Shown here piece by piece: positions 17,692 through 26,849 of a DNA stretch of 64,000 nucleotides. Numbering within the stretch: the stretch's first letter is position 1; every line of letters starts with the position of its first letter. The notes beneath the pieces are model-generated. The model did not search any database, was not told the origin of the DNA, and worked only from the letters and a program-made list of their open reading frames with translations. The stretch lies in assembly GCA_002449765.1 (NCBI GenBank), contig DJXN01000014.1:1-64000 (forward strand), written 5' to 3'. The DNA is from Fibrobacter sp. UBA7003 (GTDB lineage Bacteria > Fibrobacterota > Fibrobacteria > Fibrobacterales > Fibrobacteraceae). Position numbers and translations under genes: made by a program.

Positions 17692-18675
17692 TCAGGCGTC
17701 CATATCAGACAGTGCGTTCTTGAGTTTCTGCTTAATCTTTTCCTTCAGCAAGGCGGGTTTCAGAATACGCACATCGTTGGTGACACCCATCAGCCAACTT
17801 TCGAAATCCGGGGTAATGCGAAGTTTCAGATCGACAATCATGTTCTTGTTCCTGTCGAAACGCTTTGAAATCGGCGGATTAAAATGCGAGCGTTCGAACT
17901 GCGTCTGCAACCACTTCGTCCTAATCTCGAGCGAGACATCTTCCACCTTGTCGCGCCCCGTGTACTTGCCAAAAGCATACTTGTAATGCATTTTCTCATC
18001 AAAGGCAAACTTCGGGGACGCATGGTTCGTTTCCGTCACGCTGTCAATCTGTTCAAAAAGGTAGTTCTTGAAAACCTGATTTCCCTTGTCGTCCACTTCG
18101 CCCGCGACAAGATAGAGCGTGTCCATGCGCATGATGACCTTGACCGGAAAGACTTCCTTCGTTTCTTCGGCGACCGAGGAATGGTCCGTCGAATGGCGGT
18201 AGTGAATCCTGATGGCCGTTCCGCTGTGGATTGACTTGAGAACCCGATTGACAAGCGCATCCTGCAATTTATCATCGCAGAAGGGGCCATAATCCAGCAC
18301 GTAATCCGGGTCTGTCGAAATGGCTTCGGGCTTAAATTCGTTCGGGTCCGTCGTTTCCAGCAGGCTTATTACCTTATCCAAAAGCTTTATCGTCTTTATT
18401 TCGGGAGCGGAATTCGCAGCCATCGTCTTCTTGATTTTATCGAGTTGCTTGACGATATTCTGGTTAAAGTTCACCTTCTCGTCGGGCTGGATAACATAGA
18501 AGGTCTCGCCCTCGCTCTTGTACTTGCGAAGACCGCAGTTTTCCTTCTGGACGACATCGAGATGACGGAAAACGGTGCGGATGCCACACCCGAGCGCCAA
18601 GGCCAACTGCGTCACGGTCATCGGATTCTTTAGTTTATTCTTAATAAGGTTGATTTTTTCGTATCCTGAAGCCAT
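17692..18675 (-). CDS. WYL-domain transcriptional regulator
   Basis: A 327-residue protein with an N-terminal DeoR/HTH_11-like helix-turn-helix (residues about 5-60, NPMTVTQLALALGCGIRTVF) and a central WYL-like sensor domain (about 130-230, with the IHYRHSTD and EVFPVKVIMRMDTLYLVAGE strands). Such proteins bind a ligand through the WYL domain and regulate DNA. AGGAG lies 5 nt before the ATG at 18675; an upstream GTG at 18681 is less likely. It lies between a BON-domain gene and queA on one message; what it controls is not visible. Confidence 0.8.
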   Translation of the reverse strand: MASGYEKINLIKNKLKNPMTVTQLALALGCGIRTVFRHLDVVQKENCGLRKYKSEGETFYVIQPDEKVNFNQNIVKQLDKIKKTMAANSAPEIKTIKLLDKVISLLETTDPNEFKPEAISTDPDYVLDYGPFCDDKLQDALVNRVLKSIHSGTAIRIHYRHSTDHSSVAEETKEVFPVKVIMRMDTLYLVAGEVDDKGNQVFKNYLFEQIDSVTETNHASPKFAFDEKMHYKYAFGKYTGRDKVEDVSLEIRTKWLQTQFERSHFNPPISKRFDRNKNMIVDLKLRITPDFESWLMGVTNDVRILKPALLKEKIKQKLKNALSDMDA

Positions 18676-18688
18676 AGGCACTCCTTTT

Positions 18689-19939
18689 TTATAAGTTTCC
18701 AGCCACGCGCAAGCGATTTTCCACAGCCGTCGAAAGGGTCATCTTTACCGCGTTCACAAGGGCAATCTGTTTCTGAAAAGCCGAATGGACCCTTCCTTCC
18801 AGCAAATACTTGTCATCGACAAACGAGACCTTTATCTTGGCCCCCTGGAGCAAAGAATTCAACGAATAGCTGTGTTCCATTTCCAGGCAGGTTTCTCGAT
18901 TCCGCATTTCCCTTTCCGGCAACGACACCATCGAGAAGTTCAAATCCTGCAAACCGGGAACTTCGGCAATCCTATTTTCCAAATCCTTAGGGCACAGGCC
19001 TTCGAAGCAGCACAAGGACACACTACCCTTTCCATTTGCTACTTCTACCTTGTAATCAAAGACATTTCGTCCAAAGGATTCCAGCAACATGTAAATTTCG
19101 TTTTCTATCCGCTTATCCGTCATGCCAGGCTCCGCAATAACCTTCGTAAAGTCAACGCAGCCACGAACGCGAGGCATGTTGTTGATACAAGCCCGAAGCG
19201 AGCGCTTAATCATGACGCTCCTGACAAGGCCATCCAAGTAGACAACGCCCTGTCCAACCGTCACCGAGACCCTGCTTACGTCATCCGGGAAAAGCTGGCG
19301 CAACTTGTTGAGAACAATATCAGACAACTTGTCGTTAGGAATGTTCTGGGCTTGTTCCGGAAGCGTTATAAACAAGACGGAACCATCTTCGAGCAGTGTC
19401 GCCAACTTATCCTTGTCGCCATCTTTCACGAGCCCGACTGCAATACCAAACTTATCTCGCAAAGTGTGGTAAATATTATCGCCAAGCAAAGTCTGGGCGC
19501 TCTGCGCCGGAAGTAGGCGATAGCCTTCGGCCGATTTTTCACGAACCGGAGCGGGATGGTCGAACACAAATTTCATGTCCTGGCCACCATCATAGCTCAC
19601 GACAATGATTTCTTGTTCATTTGTCCTGAAATAGCTTTTGACCTTCCCCGGCTTGACCGATTCCTTGAAATAGAGCCAATTTCCCGGAGAAATCCGACTA
19701 TAGCCATACACAGCGGTGTAATCGCCCGCATCAATCGGCCTCGAAAAGGCAAACTCGTTCGAAAAGCCGACAAACGCAGCCGAGCACCTTTCACACATGC
19801 AGAGAAGCGGAAGATGCGGTTTCATTCCTCCATAAGTGGAATAAGGTTCACGTGCATAGACCCCGTGATCGAGCACCTGACGACAACGGCAGCAGAACAA
19901 CTTCTGCGTATGGATCCTATGAGGAAAGAGATTTCGCAT
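18689..19939 (-). CDS. Zinc-ribbon and BON-like repeat protein
   Basis: A 416-residue protein with no signal peptide. The N-terminus has paired cysteines (CCRC, CMCERC) consistent with a zinc ribbon. The C-terminal half has three repeats with the BON-type pattern of helix and strands (VSVTVGQGVVYLDGLVRS, VEVANGKGSVSLCCFEG, IKVSFVDDKYLLEGRVHS). BON domains usually bind phospholipids or act in envelope proteins, so a cytoplasmic zinc-ribbon/BON combination is uncommon. It lies 13 nt after gltX and 13 nt before the WYL gene. Function unknown; the BON call is from pattern only. Confidence 0.6.
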   Translation of the reverse strand: MRNLFPHRIHTQKLFCCRCRQVLDHGVYAREPYSTYGGMKPHLPLLCMCERCSAAFVGFSNEFAFSRPIDAGDYTAVYGYSRISPGNWLYFKESVKPGKVKSYFRTNEQEIIVVSYDGGQDMKFVFDHPAPVREKSAEGYRLLPAQSAQTLLGDNIYHTLRDKFGIAVGLVKDGDKDKLATLLEDGSVLFITLPEQAQNIPNDKLSDIVLNKLRQLFPDDVSRVSVTVGQGVVYLDGLVRSVMIKRSLRACINNMPRVRGCVDFTKVIAEPGMTDKRIENEIYMLLESFGRNVFDYKVEVANGKGSVSLCCFEGLCPKDLENRIAEVPGLQDLNFSMVSLPEREMRNRETCLEMEHSYSLNSLLQGAKIKVSFVDDKYLLEGRVHSAFQKQIALVNAVKMTLSTAVENRLRVAGNL

Positions 19940-19952
19940 GGGTCAGCGAAGA

Positions 19953-21422
19953 TTACCCCATCAACGGGAGAGCGACATCGATGCGGCGGAGGACTTCGTC
20001 CTTGCCGATGATTTCGAACATTTCCCAAAGGCCGGGGCCTGCGGTAACGCCAGACACAGCGAGACGCGGGGCACCGACGAGTTCACCGACCTTGTGGCCA
20101 GAGCGTTCGGCAAGGTCGTAGAATCCCTTCTCGATCACCGGAGTCTTGAAATCTTCGATGGAAGCGAGCATGTCACGCACGAGCGTCGCCACTTCTTTGG
20201 AGCCTTCGCCGAAGTGCTTCTTCGCACCCTTCTCGTCGTAGGTCGTCGGAGCCACGAAGAAGTACACAGCCATGTCGGCCAGGTCCTGCACAAAGTGGGC
20301 ACGGGGCTTCAGCTGCTTCACGATTTCGTCGAGGCGTTCTTCCGGTTCCTTCGAGAGGTCGATACCCTTGGCGGCCAGGCCTTCCTTCATGATACCCTTG
20401 AGGAATGCGTCGTCGCACAGGTGGATGTGCTGACCGTTCATCCACTGCAACTTCTTTTCGTCGAAGCTGGCGGACTTGGGGTTGATGCGTTCCAGCGTAA
20501 AGCTTTCGACCATTTCCTTGATGGTCATGACTTCGCGATCGTCGCCCGGGTTCCAGCCGAGGAGCGCGAGGTAGTTCACGAGAGTCTCCGGCAGGTAACC
20601 GAGGTCGCGGAAGTCGCCTACGGAAGCGGCTCCCTTGCGCTTAGAGAGTTTGCCGCCGTTCTTGTCGAGAATCACCGGCAGGTGGCACCATACAGGCGGC
20701 TGCCAGCCAAATGCCTTGTACAAGAGTTCGTGCTTCGGCGTGGAGCTGATCCATTCGTCGCCGCGGAGCACGTGGGTCGTTCCCATCAGGTGGTCATCGA
20801 CAACGCTTGCAAAATGATAAGTCGGGTAACCGTCGCGCTTGATGAGCACGAGGTCGTCCAGGAGTTCGTTCTGGTAGCTGATGTGACCGCGAATCATGTC
20901 GTCGAATTCGGTAACGCCTGTTTCCGGGACCTTGAAGCGAATAACAGCCTTTTCGCCAGCGGCAATGCGGGCTTCGGCTTCTTCACGGCTGATATTGCGG
21001 CAGTGGCGGTCGTAACCCGTGACCGGCACGTGGCTCTTTTCCTGTTCGGCGCGGACTTCCTGCAGGCGTTCTTCGGTGCAGAAGCAGTAGTAGGCGCAAC
21101 CCGCATCCAAAAGTTTCTTGATTTCGCGGTGGTAAATGTCCAGGCGTTCGCTCTGGAAGTACGGGCCGCAGTCGCCTTCGCAACCCGGACCTTCGTCCCA
21201 CTGAAGTCCCAGCCACTTGAGGTCGCGCATCAAGTCGTGCAGCGCAGTCTCGTTGTAACGCTTGCGGTCGGTATCCTCGATACGCAGGTAGAACGTGCCG
21301 CCCATGTGCTTTGCAAAGAAGTAGTTGTAAATAGCGGTGCGGGCGCCGCCCACATGCAGGTAGCCCGTGGGGCTCGGGGCAAAACGCACGCGGACAGGAC
21401 GGGTAGCAGAATTTTCGCTCAT
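19953..21422 (-). CDS. gltX: Glutamyl-tRNA synthetase
   Basis: Charges tRNA-Glu with glutamate (class I aminoacyl-tRNA synthetase). The 489-residue protein carries the HIGH-type motif FAPSPTGYLHVGG, the LRIEDTDRKR motif and the KMSKS-type loop KLSKRKGAASV. A Cys-containing insertion (YYCFCTEERL, CEGDCG) resembles the zinc-binding region of bacterial enzymes. Only one copy is seen here. It heads a leftward run through the BON protein, WYL regulator, queA and galE. Confidence 0.97.
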   Translation of the reverse strand: MSENSATRPVRVRFAPSPTGYLHVGGARTAIYNYFFAKHMGGTFYLRIEDTDRKRYNETALHDLMRDLKWLGLQWDEGPGCEGDCGPYFQSERLDIYHREIKKLLDAGCAYYCFCTEERLQEVRAEQEKSHVPVTGYDRHCRNISREEAEARIAAGEKAVIRFKVPETGVTEFDDMIRGHISYQNELLDDLVLIKRDGYPTYHFASVVDDHLMGTTHVLRGDEWISSTPKHELLYKAFGWQPPVWCHLPVILDKNGGKLSKRKGAASVGDFRDLGYLPETLVNYLALLGWNPGDDREVMTIKEMVESFTLERINPKSASFDEKKLQWMNGQHIHLCDDAFLKGIMKEGLAAKGIDLSKEPEERLDEIVKQLKPRAHFVQDLADMAVYFFVAPTTYDEKGAKKHFGEGSKEVATLVRDMLASIEDFKTPVIEKGFYDLAERSGHKVGELVGAPRLAVSGVTAGPGLWEMFEIIGKDEVLRRIDVALPLMG

Positions 21423-21495
21423 AGATTCCTCATTTAAATTTCAATTATCCCGCACAACTTCGCGCAGGAACTTTACATGACAAAAAATAGCAATT

Positions 21496-21966
21496 TTAAA
21501 GAGACGGGCGGTTTGCCAACTTCTCTATGATGGCTTCGCAACCTTCGTTCACGTCATCCCAGGTTGCCTGAAAATTACCCGTATACCACGGATCCGCCAC
21601 ATCGCGCGGATCACCAGTCCAGTCCATCAGCAGCGACACCTTCGACATGTCATGCCCTTCGCCCAGAATCCAGCGCAGATTTCTCAGGTTATTTCTATCC
21701 ATGAGCACGATATAGTCGTAATATTCGTAATCGCGTTGCGTCATCTGGCGCGCATGTTTTCCGCTACAATCGATTCCGTGGCTTGCAAGCATACGTTTTG
21801 CGGGCGGATATACGGGATTCCCGATTTCCTCGGTACTTGTCGCGGCACTTGCCACCTCGAAATTCTCGAGTCCCGCCTTCGCAAGCTTGTCCTTCATGAC
21901 AAACTCGGCCATGGGGCTACGGCAGATGTTCCCGTGACATACAAAGAGGATTTTCGTCTTTTTCAT
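21496..21966 (-). CDS. Low-molecular-weight protein-tyrosine phosphatase
   Basis: A 156-residue phosphatase with the N-terminal P-loop VCHGNICRSPMAEF (C-x5-R-S) and the general-acid motif DPWYTG. It removes phosphate from tyrosines or acts on small phosphoesters, and homologues often act in exopolysaccharide control. The ATG at 21966 starts MKKTKILFVCHGN; upstream in-frame residues are not family-like. TATATTT (21973-21979) lies 6 nt upstream in the gap after queE, so it has its own likely promoter. Confidence 0.93.
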   Translation of the reverse strand: MKKTKILFVCHGNICRSPMAEFVMKDKLAKAGLENFEVASAATSTEEIGNPVYPPAKRMLASHGIDCSGKHARQMTQRDYEYYDYIVLMDRNNLRNLRWILGEGHDMSKVSLLMDWTGDPRDVADPWYTGNFQATWDDVNEGCEAIIEKLANRPSL

Positions 21967-21972
21967 AATGTC

Positions 21973-21979
21973 AAATATA
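21973..21979 (-). promoter_or_regulatory. TATATTT -10-like box, tyrosine phosphatase gene
   Basis: TATATTT-gacatt-ATG, gap 6 nt; located between the queE stop and the phosphatase start. No Shine-Dalgarno is present. Confidence 0.55.
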
Positions 21980-21989
21980 ACAGCAGGGC

Positions 21990-22673
21990 CTACACGCCGC
22001 GACGTTCGGGGGCCCACACGATTTTGTGAAGTTGCACCTGGAATCGGGCGCCATTCCGCGTCATGGTTTCGCTATCCAGCATCCAATCCACGATTGTTTC
22101 GTTCGGCAGCGTCCCGAAAACTGGCGAGACAAAAATATGAGGCATGTCGCATGCAGGACTTTTCCGCAGCAACGAAAGCTGCGATACCACGCGTTCTGCT
22201 TCGCGCAGATCTTCGACGCTCCCAACAACGAACTTCAGTACGTCATTTTTTCCAAGCGTCGCGATATTTTCCATGCGCATCCTGCCCGACATCCCGCTAC
22301 TGCCGCATTTCCAGTCCATGGTATAAAAAAGCGACGGGAAGCACCGTTTGCAGGGAACTGTGCCATTGGTTTCGACATTGACCTCGAAGCCCGCACCGCA
22401 TAGCTTCGAAAGCAGTTCGTCAACGCCTTCATGAATCAGCGGTTCGCCGCCGGTGAGCGTCACGCAACCGGCCCCGCTTTCGCTACGGTATTTGTCTACA
22501 GCCGACAAGACTTCGTCTACATCCATTTGTGTGTAGTCATGGCCTTCGACCGCATACATCGAGTCGCAATAGGCGCACCGCAGGTTGCAGCCGTGAAGCC
22601 GCACAAAGACCGCGGCCTGTCCCATGCGCAGGCCCTCGCCTTCTATGCTCTTAAAGATCTCGCACACCTTCAT
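21990..22673 (-). CDS. queE: 7-carboxy-7-deazaguanine synthase
   Basis: Radical SAM enzyme that rearranges 6-carboxytetrahydropterin to 7-carboxy-7-deazaguanine in preQ0 synthesis. The 227-residue protein begins MKVCEIFKSIEGEG and has the cluster motif CNLRCAYC, then TLTGGEPLIHEGV, as in the family. The ATG at 22673 follows queD by 14 nt; longer in-frame extensions do not resemble the family. Third gene of queC-queD-queE. Confidence 0.95.
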   Translation of the reverse strand: MKVCEIFKSIEGEGLRMGQAAVFVRLHGCNLRCAYCDSMYAVEGHDYTQMDVDEVLSAVDKYRSESGAGCVTLTGGEPLIHEGVDELLSKLCGAGFEVNVETNGTVPCKRCFPSLFYTMDWKCGSSGMSGRMRMENIATLGKNDVLKFVVGSVEDLREAERVVSQLSLLRKSPACDMPHIFVSPVFGTLPNETIVDWMLDSETMTRNGARFQVQLHKIVWAPERRGV

Positions 22674-22687
22674 GGCAGGCCCTGTCC

Positions 22688-23017
22688 CTAGCGTTCGTAC
22701 TCGACAATGTTGCCTTCGCTTTCCTGAATCTGAACCTTGTAGCAGTGCGGAACCTGCTCGCAGACCCAACGCGCCATGTTCTCTGCGGTCGGATTAAAAT
22801 CCACGACGTCATTCAGGAACTGGTGATCCAGCTTGCCGTGGACAATTTCCTTGATGCGCGAGAAATCGACCACCATCCCATTCTCGTCAAGAGTTTCGGA
22901 CTGGCAGAAGACCGTGATAATCCAGTTGTGGCCGTGGAGCCCGCGGCACTTGCTTTCGTACGGAAGCGACAGCTTATGAGCTCCGGAAATTTCGATTCGT
23001 TTGATGACTCTGTACAT
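22688..23017 (-). CDS. queD: 6-carboxy-5,6,7,8-tetrahydropterin synthase
   Basis: Converts 7,8-dihydroneopterin triphosphate to 6-carboxytetrahydropterin. The 109-residue protein has the zinc and catalytic motif CRGLHGHNW and the EISGAHKL histidine, plus DHQFLNDV and the PTAENMARWV segment. The ATG at 23017 follows the queC stop by 1 nt (TGATATG), so the two are coupled. Confidence 0.95.
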   Translation of the reverse strand: MYRVIKRIEISGAHKLSLPYESKCRGLHGHNWIITVFCQSETLDENGMVVDFSRIKEIVHGKLDHQFLNDVVDFNPTAENMARWVCEQVPHCYKVQIQESEGNIVEYER

Positions 23018-23018
23018 A

Positions 23019-23672
23019 TCAGGCCTCGTATTCTGTCGTATCGTCGATTCCCGCTTCGGCGAGAGCCGCCTTGCGTTCCAGACAGGTTGCGCACTTTCCG
23101 CAGTGGATTCTACCACCCTTGTAGCAGGACCAGGTCGCGCTATAATCTATGCCAAGAGTTTTTCCCCTGCGAGCAATATCAGCCTTGGAGATATTCGTAT
23201 AGGGTGCGTCAATGGTGATACCGGCGTAGGTGCCCGCCGCAATCGCCGCCGACATGTTCTTCACGAATTCCTCGCGGCAATCCGGATAAATGGCATGGTC
23301 ACCGAAATGGTTCGCCATCATCACCTTCTCAAGGCCGCGGCTTTCAGCAAGGCCCGCCGCAACAGAAAGCATGATGCCATTGCGGAAAGGCACGACCGTC
23401 GACTTCATGTTCTCGGCAGAATAGTCGCCTTCAGGGACTGCATCGGCACCCGACAGCAGCGACGACTCAAAATAGTCGTGCATGAACTTGAGCGGAATCG
23501 TCACATGCGGAATTCCCAGCTTTTCGCAGTGGAAGCGGGCGAAAGGAATCTCGTTGTCGTTGTGGTTGCTGCCGTAATCAAACGAAACGGCAAGTGCAAT
23601 ACTGGCGGCACGCTCATAAAGCAGCGTGGTGCTGTCCATTCCGCCGGACAGGACGAGCAATGCGTCTTTCAT
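23019..23672 (-). CDS. queC: 7-cyano-7-deazaguanine synthase
   Basis: Converts 7-carboxy-7-deazaguanine to preQ0 with ATP and ammonia. The 217-residue protein has the PP-loop LSGGMDSTT, the FDYGSNHNDNEI segment and the zinc motif CGKCATCLERKAAL. First gene of queC-queD-queE. AGGAG (about 8 nt before the ATG) lies directly downstream of a hairpin leader that may sense a pathway product. Confidence 0.96.
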   Translation of the reverse strand: MKDALLVLSGGMDSTTLLYERAASIALAVSFDYGSNHNDNEIPFARFHCEKLGIPHVTIPLKFMHDYFESSLLSGADAVPEGDYSAENMKSTVVPFRNGIMLSVAAGLAESRGLEKVMMANHFGDHAIYPDCREEFVKNMSAAIAAGTYAGITIDAPYTNISKADIARRGKTLGIDYSATWSCYKGGRIHCGKCATCLERKAALAEAGIDDTTEYEA

Positions 23673-23732
23673 AGGGGCTCCTAGTTTTGTTTAGAGTCAG
23701 GATGGGTTTCGAACTGACTGATGCCCAAGATA
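23673..23732 (-). promoter_or_regulatory. queC promoter and candidate preQ1-I-like leader
   Basis: A TATCTT box (23727-23732) would start the RNA near 23720. The leader opens at once with AGTCAG (23714-23719), a 13-nt loop with CCC, the closing CTGACT (23695-23700), an A-rich tail ending AACAAAACTAGGAG and the ATG. Size and layout match preQ1 class I riboswitches, whose tail ends in an A-run plus CUAA near the RBS. The loop lacks the usual UAG that pairs with CUA, so this is only a candidate. Confidence 0.4.
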
Positions 23733-23754
23733 GAAAAATTACAGTTTCCCGTCT

Positions 23755-25461
23755 TTAAGAGGAGAACTTCTTGTTGGTATGCGCCTCGACCACGTTCACC
23801 ACGTAGTCGCCCAGCTTTTCGCAGTCGTTCACCACGTCCATGTAGTGGACGCCCATCTGGTAGCTGTACTTTTGCGATTCGATATCGGCAATGTTTTTCT
23901 CCTTGAGGAGCTTGCGATAATCGTTGATTTCGTTCTCCATATTCAGCGTACGGTTTGCGTCAGCAGTCACAGCATCGCTAATGACATCGATCATGTTCGT
24001 TAACGCCTTGTCGCAAAGTTGCATCATGTGCTTGATGCGGTTGTACTGCTCTTCGGTAAAGTCGTCGGAACTTCTAAACTTGCGGTTGATGGCGCGGGCC
24101 ATATTGTAGCAAGCGTCGCCGATACTTTCGATTTCAGAAATTTCGCGGAGCATCGACTGGATATTCGTCTTACTTTCGGGGCTCAAGCGGCCTTCGGAAA
24201 CCTGGTTCAGGTACTTGGCAATTTCAATTTCCATGTTGTCGCTGATGCCTTCGTACTTCTCGATGCGGGCAAACAGCTTGACGAAGTCATTTTCGTCCTT
24301 CATCTCGAGCAGTTCGGGCACCATGCGGAACATCTTCTGCGTGCGGGCAGCAAACAAGTTAATTTCCTTGCGAGCTTCAAAAAGCGAAAGTTCTGCAGTG
24401 CTCATGAGGCCCGCGCTGATAAACTTGACCTTGAAATCCTCGCCGTCTTCCTTCTCGCGGATAATCTTGCAGATGATTTTTTCCATCGGCTTGATGAACC
24501 AGATGAGGATAAGCACGTTGCAGAGGTTGAATGCCGTATGGAAGGCAGATAGCGCGTAGGTCACACGGACGCTCGCCTGTGCAACTTCTTCTTCGGTATG
24601 CGGTACGAACGTCGGGTCGAACCCTACGATGCTGCACACCATGTTCACGAACGGGCGGAACACTATCAATACCCACACCACGCCGAACACGTTGAAGAGC
24701 ATGTGCGCCAAGGCCGCGCGCCTTGCCTGCGTACTTGCCGAAAGGGCCGCAAGGTTCGACGTCACCGTGGTACCGATGTTTTCGCCCATCACGAGCGCAA
24801 TGCCCTGGTAAATCGGGAGCACGCCGCTACTGCAGAGCAAGAGCGTAATCGCCATGATGGCCGCAGACGACTGCACGCACATCGTAAGGATGCTCCCCAG
24901 CAACAGGAAGAGAAGCGTGCTGAAGATGCCCCAACCGCCGGTCATCGCAAAGAAGTTGATGACAGTCTGGTTATGGGCCAGGTCCATCGCCACCGCATTT
25001 TCGCGAAGCGTGGTAAGGCCCAGGAACATGAACGCGAAACCGAACACGAATTCGCCCAGGCTCTTGGTCGAGTTCTTCTTGGTGTAAGAAAGGATGATAC
25101 CGAGGGCGAAGAAGGGCCACACTACCGAGCTCATGTTGAACTGGAACCCGAATATGGACATGATCCACGCCGTGGCCGTGGTACCGATGTTCGCGCCCAT
25201 AATAACAGGAATGGCCTGACTCAATGTGAGCAGGCCAGCATTAACGAAGCTTACGGTAAGAACGGTCGTAGCAGTAGAAGACTGCACCGAGGCCGTGACG
25301 AACGTACCTGTGAGGAGGCCTCCGATACGGTGCTTGGTCATGGTGCCAAGGACAGCGCGGAGGTGCCCGCCGGTGAGTTTCTGCAAGCCTTCGCTCATCG
25401 TCTTCATGCCGAACATGAGCAGCGCAAGGCAACCGATCATTTTGAGAATCATAAATGTCAT
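23755..25461 (-). CDS. Na+/phosphate cotransporter with C-terminal PhoU-like domain (copy 1)
   Basis: A 568-residue inner-membrane protein of the NptA/PNaS family that brings in phosphate with sodium. It has the repeated hallmark VQSSTATT and VQSSAAIMA segments in about 8-10 membrane helices (residues 1-330), then a cytoplasmic PhoU-like helical domain (about 350-568). It overlaps phoR by 4 nt, making it the last gene of phoB-phoR-nptA. The PhoU-like half is nearly identical to that of a second copy 2 kb upstream. Confidence 0.92.
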   Translation of the reverse strand: MTFMILKMIGCLALLMFGMKTMSEGLQKLTGGHLRAVLGTMTKHRIGGLLTGTFVTASVQSSTATTVLTVSFVNAGLLTLSQAIPVIMGANIGTTATAWIMSIFGFQFNMSSVVWPFFALGIILSYTKKNSTKSLGEFVFGFAFMFLGLTTLRENAVAMDLAHNQTVINFFAMTGGWGIFSTLLFLLLGSILTMCVQSSAAIMAITLLLCSSGVLPIYQGIALVMGENIGTTVTSNLAALSASTQARRAALAHMLFNVFGVVWVLIVFRPFVNMVCSIVGFDPTFVPHTEEEVAQASVRVTYALSAFHTAFNLCNVLILIWFIKPMEKIICKIIREKEDGEDFKVKFISAGLMSTAELSLFEARKEINLFAARTQKMFRMVPELLEMKDENDFVKLFARIEKYEGISDNMEIEIAKYLNQVSEGRLSPESKTNIQSMLREISEIESIGDACYNMARAINRKFRSSDDFTEEQYNRIKHMMQLCDKALTNMIDVISDAVTADANRTLNMENEINDYRKLLKEKNIADIESQKYSYQMGVHYMDVVNDCEKLGDYVVNVVEAHTNKKFSS

Positions 25462-26849
25462 AAAACCTTATTCGTTTTTGAAAGGGTTGTAAAACCGACC
25501 TTGATTTCGGTACCGAGACCAACGATCGAATTCAAGTGGATTGTCGCATGGAGGACTTCGGCGATGTGCTTTACGATAGCAAGCCCGAGACCCGTTCCGC
25601 CGGTTTCCTTGGAGCGGCTCTTGTCTACACGATAGAACCTCTCAAAGATGCGGGACTGGCATTCCTCCGGGATTCCGATACCGGTATCCTTCACGGCAAT
25701 GGAGTCCTGTTCCACGAGCACGACGACCTTGCCGCCCGACTCCGTGTAACGTATGGCGTTGTCCACCAGGTTGAAAATCATTTCGTAAAGCAGTTTGGAG
25801 TTCGCGATGATTTCTGCGGATGTTTCGCCTTCCAGCGAAAGCGAGATAGACTTCTTGCTCGCGTTCAGGCCGAGGCTCTCTACACAGGAATGCGCAACGT
25901 TCCAGAGGTTCACCTTTTCACCCAGCTCGAACGGTTCGCCACCATGGTTGTCGAGTTTCGACAACGTGATGATGTCGTTCGCGATGGACTGCAGGCGGCT
26001 TGCCTCCTTATGGATTTTACCCGCGAACATCTTGACATCCTCGGGTTTCGCCAAGCCGCTCTCGATGAGTTCCGCATAGCCCGAAATGGAGGTCAGCGGT
26101 GTCTTGAGTTCGTGCGAGGCATTCGCGGTGAATTCATCCTTCAGGTGAGTCATTTTTTGCTTTTCGTTCGAAAGCTGTTCAATCGTCAGCTGCAGTTCCA
26201 AGTCCTGCTTGCGGATGGTATTCACGAGGGGCGCAATTTCCTTGTAGACGTTCTCGATTTTCATCCATTCGGGAGTACCGAGCTGATCCACAAGTTTCTT
26301 GAGCGGACTCACGAAGGTACGGCTGAGCCCGATGGCTATCAGGATGGCTGCCGCCACAATGGCCGCAAGCAGTACGACAAGATACGGGATTGTCTTGGAA
26401 TACACCTTCTGCAAGTTCGCCTGGCGCATGCCGAGCCTGAGCACGTTTCCGTCATTCAGGCGCTTCGCAAAGTAGAACGCCTTCGCCTGCAATGTGGAAG
26501 AGTAACGCAGGTCCTCGCCCACGCCTTTCGCGAGCGCATCGATAATCTCTTCGCGGTCGTTGTGGTTTTCCATCTTGGCCGCTTCGGCATCGCTGTCGTA
26601 GAGAATCCCGCCCTTCGAATCGACAAGCGTGATGCGGAGATCCTTGCTTGCAAATTTCGCAAGTTTCTGGGGTTCGCCCCCAAGCGATTCATTCGCGTAC
26701 GAGGTTTCAATGAGGCGCAAGTTTTCGCGCAGGAGTCCCTTGAGTTGCTCCGCCATTTCGCCTTCAAATACACGCACGGTAAAAAAAACCGCCAAGAGCG
26801 CCGCAATCACTCCCATGTATATCAGGCTGTAGCGGATGCGGTCCTTCAT
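25458..26849 (-). CDS. Sensor histidine kinase, PhoR-like
   Basis: A 463-residue membrane kinase: N-terminal helix (about 8-25), extracytoplasmic domain, second helix (about 133-155), a short linker, then the H-box (NASHELKTPLTSISGYAE), N-box (DNAIRYTESGG), G1 (VKDTGIGIPEEC) and G2 (GTGLGLAIVKHI). It phosphorylates the PhoB-like regulator whose gene overlaps it by 4 nt. The adjoining phosphate transporter implies phosphate sensing. The gap between helix 1 and 2 is large enough for a small extracytoplasmic sensor domain. Confidence 0.93.
   Translation of the reverse strand: MKDRIRYSLIYMGVIAALLAVFFTVRVFEGEMAEQLKGLLRENLRLIETSYANESLGGEPQKLAKFASKDLRITLVDSKGGILYDSDAEAAKMENHNDREEIIDALAKGVGEDLRYSSTLQAKAFYFAKRLNDGNVLRLGMRQANLQKVYSKTIPYLVVLLAAIVAAAILIAIGLSRTFVSPLKKLVDQLGTPEWMKIENVYKEIAPLVNTIRKQDLELQLTIEQLSNEKQKMTHLKDEFTANASHELKTPLTSISGYAELIESGLAKPEDVKMFAGKIHKEASRLQSIANDIITLSKLDNHGGEPFELGEKVNLWNVAHSCVESLGLNASKKSISLSLEGETSAEIIANSKLLYEMIFNLVDNAIRYTESGGKVVVLVEQDSIAVKDTGIGIPEECQSRIFERFYRVDKSRSKETGGTGLGLAIVKHIAEVLHATIHLNSIVGLGTEIKVGFTTLSKTNKVL

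Noticed and set aside
24598..25635. A 345-residue plus-strand frame opposite nptA copy 1
   Set aside because: Highly charged shadow of a hydrophobic gene, mirrored in a similar frame opposite copy 2.
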